From contig CACXDF010000053.1 of assembly GCA_902766325.1 (NCBI GenBank), forward strand, positions 1 through 12,896: DNA of 12,896 bases. The letters run 5' to 3'. Shown piece by piece: positions 1 through 6,044 of this stretch. Under the pieces are notes generated by a model. That model worked only from the letters and a program-made list of their open reading frames with translations. It ran no database searches and had not been told where the DNA came from. Each line of letters begins with the position of its first letter. Positions within the stretch are counted from its first letter, which is position 1. The stretch comes from an uncultured Eubacteriales bacterium (GTDB lineage Bacteria > Bacillota > Clostridia > Christensenellales > DTU072). The position numbers were made by a program, and so were the translations under genes.

Positions 1-1280
1 AAAGCGCGTTCGCCGATGGAATCTACCGACGACGGCAGGACGATACTGCCGACGATCGCATCGAAAAAGGCGAACGAGTCCACAGCGTCGACGCCGTTTG
101 CCACAACGTAACAAGCCGCCGGTTTATTCGCCGGATACGCAACCAATTCTTTCCCGTCGGAAGAATAAAGAACGCCGTCGATGGAACGGTACGCCCCCGC
201 GCCGTTTACAACGAACGAAGAAAGATGAGAACAATTCTTAAAAGCGCCCTCTTCGATAGTCGCCATCGCGGACGATAAAACAACGGACCGTAACGTCTTT
301 GCATGGATTCCGCCGAAAGCATTCGCACGGATAACGGTAACGTCCGTTCCGTTGTACTTTTCGGGAATGTCGAGCGTATAAGCGTTGCCTTCGTATCCGA
401 CCACTTCGTAATGATCTCCGACCGATTCGTAAATAATGCCCATCGGGATCCAAGTCGCATAAAAAGTGATATCTCGGTTTACTTCAAACGGAAAAGAAAC
501 GATATGACGGGAATAACCGGCAACGGACTGCGCATCCGTGATCTCGTCGGTCGTCCAACCCGCAAAGATATAATTATCGCGATATACGGCGGGTATATCC
601 GTCTCGAATAATCTGTTCGTCGTTTTCGACTGCACGACGGACGAAGAAAAAGTTTTGAAAGAAACGGTGCTGACTGCGGGCGTCGAATAAGGACGATACA
701 CAAGGTTTTCGTCGACGACGACGTCGGTTATACTCTCGGTACTGGCGGGCAGATCGTTGGCCGTCCAATAAGAAAAGTTATTACCGTCGTTGATCCACTG
801 AATGGTCACGACGGTGCCGTCCGCATAGACATTCTCATAAAAGCCGTTATCCGGCAAGGCGATCGAATTGATCAATTTTTTATGATTAATGAACGTAGGC
901 ACTCCGCCGTAGATACGTAACGTATAATATTGGACGGAGTCGTCGCGGATCTCCATCTGGAATTTAGCCGTTTTTTGCTGATACACGACGATAAACTGAT
1001 GAGTGCCGACCTCGTTCAACTTGGCGAGGCTTTCTTCCTTGAGCATAGATTGATTAATGGTGATACGCGTGGAAGAATCGTTGCTGAAATGGAGAATAAG
1101 CTGTATCGAGGTAATATCGACGGAGCCTTTGATCGCGTAGTCGGGAACGGTAGAGTCGTCTACTTCGATCGAAACGAGAGTGGGCTCGCCTTGCGTCTCG
1201 TCCTTCGTAACGCACGCACAAAAAACGCTCAACAATACCGAAACGAGTATCAAACAGATGAAAAGCGTCTTTTTACGCAT
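1..1280 (-). CDS. Putative surface lipoprotein with Ig-like, InlB-type and BspA-type LRR repeats (3' end cut by window edge)
   Basis: The reading frame is open from ATG at 1280 to the left edge (426 codons seen, no stop), so the C-terminus is missing. GGGAG lies 5 nt before the ATG. Residues 2-4 (RKK) followed by a hydrophobic stretch at about 5-20 form a signal peptide. Cys21 and Cys23 are candidate lipidation sites, but neither fits the lipobox consensus well (SVFC or FCAC). Residues ~33-112 look like a bacterial Ig-like domain, with the VGTHQFIVVY strand typical of such folds. Residues ~118-198 and ~205-278 resemble InlB B-repeats; the second ends in the characteristic FAGW...ITFYATW pattern. 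From ~282 on there are BspA-type leucine-rich repeats (VIRANAF, IEEGAFKNC, IVLPSSVDSIGERA). Such proteins are usually exported and cell-surface attached; the ligand is unknown. It has its own promoter downstream of hemZ. Confidence 0.85.
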   Translation of the reverse strand, partial: MRKKTLFICLILVSVLLSVFCACVTKDETQGEPTLVSIEVDDSTVPDYAIKGSVDITSIQLILHFSNDSSTRITINQSMLKEESLAKLNEVGTHQFIVVYQQKTAKFQMEIRDDSVQYYTLRIYGGVPTFINHKKLINSIALPDNGFYENVYADGTVVTIQWINDGNNFSYWTANDLPASTESITDVVVDENLVYRPYSTPAVSTVSFKTFSSSVVQSKTTNRLFETDIPAVYRDNYIFAGWTTDEITDAQSVAGYSRHIVSFPFEVNRDITFYATWIPMGIIYESVGDHYEVVGYEGNAYTLDIPEKYNGTDVTVIRANAFGGIHAKTLRSVVLSSAMATIEEGAFKNCSHLSSFVVNGAGAYRSIDGVLYSSDGKELVAYPANKPAACYVVANGVDAVDSFAFFDAIVGSIVLPSSVDSIGERA

Positions 1281-1294
1281 ACGTACTCCCAACT

Positions 1295-1314
1295 TTATTT
1301 TATTAATAAAATAA
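1295..1314. repeat. Perfect 20-bp palindrome over the lipoprotein gene leader, candidate operator
   Basis: The half-sites TTATTTTATT and AATAAAATAA are perfectly complementary with no spacer. The palindrome touches the last base of the proposed -10 box and covers the expected transcription start, ending about 14 bp before the ATG. This is a classic operator position, although AT-rich palindromes arise by chance more easily than mixed-base ones. Confidence 0.5.
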
Positions 1315-1342
1315 TATTATCATATACGTAGTAAAAAAGCAA
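1314..1342 (-). promoter_or_regulatory. Sigma-A-type promoter for the lipoprotein gene
   Basis: On the minus strand the -35 is TTGCTT (1337-1342). A 17-bp spacer follows, then -10 TAATAT (1314-1319) preceded by an extended -10 TG one base upstream (1321-1322). It lies in the 87-bp gap between the hemZ stop and the lipoprotein ATG, so this gene is probably transcribed separately from the thyA-hemZ run. Confidence 0.65.
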
Positions 1343-1367
1343 GAATATTTTTGAACGGATCGCGCTC

Positions 1368-2780
1368 TTAATCGTTAATAAAGAAATCTTTCAGTTCTCC
1401 TATGACGTCGGAATGCCTTTCGAGATATTCGCGCAGACCTTTCGGGTTGGAAAAACGAGTGATCTTTCCGCCGGCGGCCAGTTTTTTTGACACCGCGCCG
1501 GCGCCGCATCCGATCACGCAGCAGCTTTCTTCCATGGTGTCGACGTTATATAGGCAGACTTTATCATCGCGGCAAAAGCCCGTATTTTCGAGATTATCGG
1601 CGGTATTCTTTTGTCGATACATATAATACGGCGAATATCCGGCTTTCGATAAAGTCGAATATGAATAGTCGGTCATCCTTAACGCTTCTCCGCCCGTTTT
1701 CTTGGTCGTTTTGTCACGATTCAGGTCGGAACCGCGTTTGATACTGAGCGTATGGACGGTAATGTTTTCCGGACGCATGGATAACGCTTCGTCAAGACTG
1801 AACCGGAAATCCTCGAACGTCTCTTCCGGCAAGGCGGCGATCAGGTCGCAATTGACCGAAAAACCTTTATCACGCACGAGCGCAAACGCGTCGTAGATAT
1901 CCTTGACCGTATGCTTTCGACCGATCAGATCCAACGTCCGCTGATGAAAAGTCTGCGGATTGACGCTGAGCCTTGTGACGTTATTTTTTTTCAGAGCGTT
2001 TACGATATCTTCGTTTATGGTATCCGGTCTGCCGCACTCCACCGTGAATTCGCACCCGCAGGAAGAAAGCGGCTCCAAAATATCGGAAAGGAATCCGGCT
2101 CCGATCGAAGTGGGCGTTCCGCCGCCGACGTAGATCGATCGGACGTTATATCCCTTATCCCGCACGATCTCAAACGACGTTTCTATATCCTTCCGAACAC
2201 ATTCGACATACTTAGGAAGATCTTTCTTGATACGGAAGACTTCGGTACTGATGAAAGAGCAATAACTGCACCTCGTCGGGCAAAACGGGATATTGACGTA
2301 TAATCCGACCGCCTTTTCGTCGCGATTGATGAATTTTTTTTGATATTCCGCGCAGCATGCCACAAGTTCCGCCTTGCTCGGCAAAACGCGATAGTCCTTC
2401 ACGAGCGTATCTTTCGGGTCGGCCGACGTCTTCGCGAGCTCGTTATACATGACAGTCGGGCGAACGCCGGTCAGACTTCCGTACGGCAATTCGATACCGA
2501 GGGCATCGCTCAAAAAAGTATACAAACTGTTTTTCGCAAAGTATTTTGTTTTTCTTTTAAATATAATTTCGTTACTTTCGTCGAAATCACAGCGGTAAGT
2601 CGCGTTCCCGAAAATATCGCTCTCAACGTTAAAAACGAAGGTCTTGCCGGAAACGGAATAATTCCAGGAAAGGTAATTTTCGCCGTTGTCATCCCATTCG
2701 AGATAAGGGAAAAACGCGCGGGGTATCTCCTGCACGTCGTTCAAGTAAGTGTTTTTTTCGAAAACAACACGGACGCTCAT
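1368..2780 (-). CDS. hemZ: Radical SAM protein HemZ (coproporphyrinogen dehydrogenase-like)
   Basis: This 470-residue protein belongs to the radical SAM HemN/HemW/HemZ group. The [4Fe-4S] CxxxCxxC motif is Cys167, Cys171 and Cys174, followed by the SAM-binding GGGTPT at 219-224. Several signatures are specific to HemZ rather than HemN or HemW: a ~155-residue N-terminal region ending in LTGVRPT (103-109), and the C-terminal YRQKN...NLENTGF (388-402). IGCGAGA (423-429) is the usual glycine-rich loop. HemZ is described in B. subtilis as an oxygen-independent coproporphyrinogen III oxidase. No other haem gene is seen here, and in haem-poor Clostridia the true substrate is uncertain. The ATG overlaps the stop of the preceding hydrolase as ATGA and has no Shine-Dalgarno sequence in front, so translation probably depends on coupling. 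It is the last gene of the run. Confidence 0.92.
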   Translation of the reverse strand: MSVRVVFEKNTYLNDVQEIPRAFFPYLEWDDNGENYLSWNYSVSGKTFVFNVESDIFGNATYRCDFDESNEIIFKRKTKYFAKNSLYTFLSDALGIELPYGSLTGVRPTVMYNELAKTSADPKDTLVKDYRVLPSKAELVACCAEYQKKFINRDEKAVGLYVNIPFCPTRCSYCSFISTEVFRIKKDLPKYVECVRKDIETSFEIVRDKGYNVRSIYVGGGTPTSIGAGFLSDILEPLSSCGCEFTVECGRPDTINEDIVNALKKNNVTRLSVNPQTFHQRTLDLIGRKHTVKDIYDAFALVRDKGFSVNCDLIAALPEETFEDFRFSLDEALSMRPENITVHTLSIKRGSDLNRDKTTKKTGGEALRMTDYSYSTLSKAGYSPYYMYRQKNTADNLENTGFCRDDKVCLYNVDTMEESCCVIGCGAGAVSKKLAAGGKITRFSNPKGLREYLERHSDVIGELKDFFIND

Positions 2781-3397
2781 AAATATAAAACAGGGTTGAA
2801 TCTGCGTTCATGGTTCAGCGTCGTACTGTCTCCGTGCCCGGGATAAACCATCCTGTCTCCTTCCAGCGTAAACAATTTGTTTTTGATCGAATCGACGATC
2901 TGCTCTTCCGATCCGCCGGGAAAATCCGTTCTTCCGTGCGTCTCGCACATAAGCGTATCTCCGGAAAGGATCGTACCGTCCTCCAATTCAAAGCAGCACC
3001 CGCCTTTCGTATGTCCGGGCGTATGAATGACCCGTACGGAAAAAGTATCGAAGTCCAGCTTGTCGCCGTCGCGAAAAGTTTCGTACTCTCTGACGGGCGG
3101 AATAGTCAAACCGACCATCGCCGCAAGACTGTACTCGGGAGAATAAAGACAAGAAGCGTCGTCCTCGTGAATGAGGATACGCGCGCCGGCTTTTTTCCAT
3201 TTATGCGCGTCGAGAATGTGATCGAAATGCCCGTGCGTAAGAAGTACGGCGACCGCTTTCAACCCGTATTCGTTCAGATATGCCTCGATCTTCCCGTATC
3301 CGCCGCCGGGATCGACGATAACGGCGATGCCTTCGGAAGAAAGGACGTAACAATTCGTAGGCATATACCCTACTTCGAACTTTCTGATGGAAACCAT
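2777..3397 (-). CDS. Metallo-beta-lactamase-fold hydrolase (glyoxalase II-like)
   Basis: A 206-residue single-domain MBL-fold enzyme of the usual size for small GloB-like hydrolases. The HxHxDH metal motif is His55, His57, Asp59 and His60. Further metal ligands are His129 in TPGHT, Asp147 in SGDTL and His188 in YPGHGD, so the binuclear centre is complete. The start YMPTNCY shortly after the ATG is typical of the family. The substrate cannot be read from sequence; hydroxyacylglutathione-type thioesters are the family default. In many Clostridia a gene of this type sits next to hemZ, as here. The ATG is 2 bp after the icd stop (TAAGGATG), and AAGG is too close to be a good ribosome binding site, so re-initiation after icd is likely. 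Its stop overlaps the hemZ start by 4 bp. Confidence 0.9.
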   Translation of the reverse strand: MVSIRKFEVGYMPTNCYVLSSEGIAVIVDPGGGYGKIEAYLNEYGLKAVAVLLTHGHFDHILDAHKWKKAGARILIHEDDASCLYSPEYSLAAMVGLTIPPVREYETFRDGDKLDFDTFSVRVIHTPGHTKGGCCFELEDGTILSGDTLMCETHGRTDFPGGSEEQIVDSIKNKLFTLEGDRMVYPGHGDSTTLNHERRFNPVLYL

Positions 3398-3399
3398 CC

Positions 3400-4587
3400 T
3401 TATTTTGCGATATGCGCGACGATCGCGTCCAAAAATTCATCGGACGTAACGGCCTTTCCTTCTCCTTCGTAATTGGGTAAAAGGTCCTTGGTCATGATAC
3501 CGTCGGTGATGGTATCCAGGCAGGCTTTTTCCAGACGGTCGGCAAAGTCGGACAATTCTTTCAATCCGTCCAGTTCGCCGCGCTTCCGTAAAGCTCCGGT
3601 CCACGCGTAAATGGTTGCGATGGGGTTGGTAGAAGTTTGTTCGCCCTGCAAATACTTATAGTAGTGACGAGTAACGGTACCGTGCGCGGCTTCATACTCG
3701 TACTTCCCGTCGGGGCTGACGAGAACGGAAGTCATCATGGCAAGAGAGCCGAAAACGGTCGCCACCATATCGCTCATGACGTCTCCGTCGTAGTTTTTAC
3801 AAGCCCAGATCATACCGCCGTTGCTTTTCATGATACGGCTTACGGCGTCGTCGATCAGCGTATAAAAATAAGTAATGCCCGCTTTTTCAAAGCGTTCTTT
3901 ATATTCTTTTTCGTATATCTCGTTGAAGATATCCTTGAATCTGTGATCGTAGATCTTACTGATGGTGTCTTTTGCGTTGAACCAAAGATCTTTTTTGACG
4001 TCCAAAGCATAATTCATACAACTTCTTGCAAAGCTGGTTATGCTCTTGTCGGTATTGTGCATCGCCTGTACGATCCCCGGGCCTTTAAAGTCGAAAACGG
4101 TCTTTTCCGTACCGTCCGGAAACTTAAGCACGACCGCGCCGCCATCGGGTACGTACCCTTCCACGCCGCTGTATACGTCGCCGTACGCGTGACGGGCAAT
4201 AACGATGGGTTGCGTCCACGTAGGCATAAGCACTTTCAAACCCTTGACCATAATGGGCGCTCTGAAAACGGTACCGTCCAAACGGGAACGAATGGTGCCG
4301 TTGGGCGACTTCCACATTTGACTCAGATTATATTCTTTCACGCGACTCGCGTTGGGAGTTATGGTCGCGCATTTGACGCCCACGCCGTACTTTTTGATAG
4401 CCTCCGCCGCTTCGACTGTGACAGCGTCTTTGGTTTCTTCTCTGTTCGGGAGTCCGAGATCGTAATAGATAGACTTTAAATCAACGAAAGGCAGGATCAG
4501 TTTTTCTTTGATCTTCGCCCATAAAATCCTGGTCATTTCATCCCCGTCGAGTTCTACGATGGGGGTCTTCATAGTTATTTTTGTCAT
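3400..4587 (-). CDS. icd: NADP-dependent isocitrate dehydrogenase, eukaryotic-like (type II) homodimeric form
   Basis: This 395-residue cytosolic enzyme converts isocitrate to 2-oxoglutarate and CO2 with NADPH formation. It resembles human IDH1 along its whole length and is unlike the E. coli Icd type. Substrate residues are visible: Ser94 in KSPNG, Arg100, Arg109, Arg132 (equivalent of IDH1 Arg132, in ARHAYGD) and Tyr139. Metal-binding aspartates are in LIDDAV (246-247) and NYDGDV (267, 269), with Asp273. The NADP 2'-phosphate contacts Arg307 and His308 in TVTRHY are conserved, which supports NADP over NAD. GAGG lies 9 nt before the chosen ATG; Met6 has no ribosome binding site. No citrate synthase or aconitase gene is in the window. 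Position after folA suggests NADPH or 2-oxoglutarate supply, which is an inference. Confidence 0.96.
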   Translation of the reverse strand: MTKITMKTPIVELDGDEMTRILWAKIKEKLILPFVDLKSIYYDLGLPNREETKDAVTVEAAEAIKKYGVGVKCATITPNASRVKEYNLSQMWKSPNGTIRSRLDGTVFRAPIMVKGLKVLMPTWTQPIVIARHAYGDVYSGVEGYVPDGGAVVLKFPDGTEKTVFDFKGPGIVQAMHNTDKSITSFARSCMNYALDVKKDLWFNAKDTISKIYDHRFKDIFNEIYEKEYKERFEKAGITYFYTLIDDAVSRIMKSNGGMIWACKNYDGDVMSDMVATVFGSLAMMTSVLVSPDGKYEYEAAHGTVTRHYYKYLQGEQTSTNPIATIYAWTGALRKRGELDGLKELSDFADRLEKACLDTITDGIMTKDLLPNYEGEGKAVTSDEFLDAIVAHIAK

Positions 4588-4600
4588 GTATATATACCTC

Positions 4601-5107
4601 TCAACCGATAAACGCTTTCACGTCATCGTTTTTGTACGTCGTGAAACGGAAAGAAATACCGTTCTCCGTCTTTTCTTCGCTTTCTTCGGCGCAATGCCAG
4701 TTATCGAGTTTATCCAGATTTTCGAAAAAAACGCTGGCGCCGCCTTCCGCTTTCACTTTCGTCACGAAAACAGTGTCGCAATACGGAAGCATGGTGCGAT
4801 AAAACATTGCTCCGCCGATAATAAAGACGTCGTCCGTCGGATACTTTTTTAATTCTTCCGCAAGTTCCCGTAAAGAGTCGACCACAACGCAGTCGTCCCT
4901 CTTTTCGCCGCCGGGATACAAAACGACGTTCGTTCTGTTTTTCAGCGGTCTGCCGCCGGGAAAACTCTTTAACGTGTTAGACCCCATAACGACGATCTTT
5001 CCGGTCGTTTTTTGCCGAAAATAATCCATATCCTGCTTTAAAGAAAACAGTAAGTCGTTATTCTTGCCGATGCCCCATTCTTTGTCTACCGCAACGATCG
5101 CTTTCAT
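4601..5107 (-). CDS. folA: Dihydrofolate reductase
   Basis: The 168-residue protein reduces dihydrofolate to tetrahydrofolate with NADPH in the cytosol, the usual size for bacterial FolA. The N-terminal IVAVDKEWGIGKNNDLLF segment is the family signature. Asp26 in LKQDMDYF is the acidic active-site residue (E. coli Asp27). MGSNT (41-45) is the NADPH-binding loop, with Ser in place of the more common Arg. PGGRPLKNRTN (50-60) supplies the folate-glutamate contact (probably Arg58), and FIIGGAMFY (95-103) is the second glycine-pair NADPH motif. A strong ribosome binding site, GAGGTGA, overlaps the thyA stop codon, 8 bp upstream. Pairing with thyA is classic, because ThyA is the main source of dihydrofolate. 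Confidence 0.96.
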   Translation of the reverse strand: MKAIVAVDKEWGIGKNNDLLFSLKQDMDYFRQKTTGKIVVMGSNTLKSFPGGRPLKNRTNVVLYPGGEKRDDCVVVDSLRELAEELKKYPTDDVFIIGGAMFYRTMLPYCDTVFVTKVKAEGGASVFFENLDKLDNWHCAEESEEKTENGISFRFTTYKNDDVKAFIG

Positions 5108-5115
5108 ATTTCACC

Positions 5116-5946
5116 TCAAACAGCCACCGGGAGTTTCTTTCCCAAAAGGTGGAATTTATAGTCGCTCAAAATAAAGTCTTCCACTTTGAAATCGTAAAAA
5201 TCGGTCACGTCGCGCGCAAGGGTCAACGTAGGAGCGTCGTATTGTTCTTTTTCGATGATCTCCTTCACGATGGGGATATGTCTGTCGTAGATATGCGCGT
5301 CGGCGATGACGTGTACCAGTTCTCCCGCTTCAAGGCCGCTCACTTTTGCGAACATCATCAAAAGGACGGAGTATTGCAGTACGTTCCAGTTATTTGCGAC
5401 GAGCATATCGTTACTGCGCTGATTGAGGATACCGTTTAATTTATTGCCGGAAACGTTAAAAGTCATAGAATACGCGCACGGATACAAATGCATTTCGTGC
5501 AGATCCTGAAAATTATAAATATTGGTCAAAATACGACGGCTCGCAGGATTGTTTTTTAAATCGAAAAGCACTCTGTCGACCTGATCGAATTCGCCCTCTT
5601 TATAAATATGTTTTTGCGCGAGCTGATAGCCGTACGCTTTTCCGATCGAACCCGTCTCGTCGGCCCATGCGTCCCAGATATGGCTGTTCAGGTCGTTGAC
5701 GTTATTGCTCTTTTTTTGCCAGATCCACAAAAGCTCGTCTACGGCCGCGTTGAAATTGGTTTTGCGAATAGTCAAAATAGGGAGTTCTTCCGAAAGGTCG
5801 TATCGATTGACCAACCCGAATTTTTTGATCGTATGAGCGGGCGTGCCGTCTTCCCAACGAGGCCGAACGGTCATATTCGTATCCCAAACGCCGTTCTCCA
5901 AAATGTCTTTCATGTTCTGAATAAATATCTTATCCGCCTTGCTCAT
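5116..5946 (-). CDS. thyA: Thymidylate synthase, Bacillus ThyA-like
   Basis: The 276-residue enzyme methylates dUMP to dTMP using methylene-tetrahydrofolate, releasing dihydrofolate. The catalytic nucleophile is Cys157 in LYPCAYS. Dinucleotide-phosphate arginines are Arg137-Arg138 (ASRRI), the dUMP-binding segment is QRSND (176-180), and Asp216, His218 and Tyr220 (ADAHIY) match the GDxHxY motif, with Ala where most homologues have Gly. Segments such as SNDM...NVLQY and DFYDFKVEDF match the B. subtilis ThyA (phi3T-like) subgroup better than E. coli ThyA or ThyB. GGAGG (5954-5958) precedes the ATG by 7 nt. It is the first gene of the five-gene run and sits directly behind a strong promoter. Confidence 0.97.
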   Translation of the reverse strand: MSKADKIFIQNMKDILENGVWDTNMTVRPRWEDGTPAHTIKKFGLVNRYDLSEELPILTIRKTNFNAAVDELLWIWQKKSNNVNDLNSHIWDAWADETGSIGKAYGYQLAQKHIYKEGEFDQVDRVLFDLKNNPASRRILTNIYNFQDLHEMHLYPCAYSMTFNVSGNKLNGILNQRSNDMLVANNWNVLQYSVLLMMFAKVSGLEAGELVHVIADAHIYDRHIPIVKEIIEKEQYDAPTLTLARDVTDFYDFKVEDFILSDYKFHLLGKKLPVAV

Positions 5947-5970
5947 TCTTGTTCCTCCGTATTTTTTTCT

Positions 5971-5999
5971 ATTATCTCATTTTTTATCGGGAGTGTCAA
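5971..5999 (-). promoter_or_regulatory. Strong sigma-A-type promoter for thyA-folA-icd-MBL-hemZ
   Basis: On the minus strand the -35 is a perfect TTGACA (5994-5999). After a 17-bp spacer comes -10 GATAAT (5971-5976), with an extended TG one base upstream (5978-5979). The predicted start falls a few bases before the GGAGG ribosome binding site of thyA, giving a very short leader with no room for a riboswitch. It lies in the 98-bp gap to the divergent helicase gene. Confidence 0.85.
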
Positions 6000-6044
6000 G
6001 TGAGTAGTGATTATTCCGTCCTCTTTGCGGCAATACTTTAACGG

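Noticed and set aside
930..1331. Plus-strand open frames across the left 1.3 kb.
   Set aside because: They lie opposite the lipoprotein gene, whose frame shows a signal peptide and clear repeat domains; none of the plus-strand frames shows a recognisable domain.
1335..1372. Possible terminator hairpin after hemZ (AACG...CGTT with an A/T-rich tail).
   Set aside because: The stem is about 7 bp with a bulge and a wobble pair, low in GC, and the following sequence is already the -35 region of the next promoter.
3637..4479. Long plus-strand open frame (280 codons) opposite icd.
   Set aside because: It is the antisense shadow of the strongly supported icd gene, with no family resemblance and no own ribosome binding site.
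5949..5975. Plus-strand promoter for the helicase (TTGTTC, 15 bp, TATTAT).
   Set aside because: Spacer is too short and the -35 is weak. The bases belong to the thyA promoter and ribosome binding site on the other strand.
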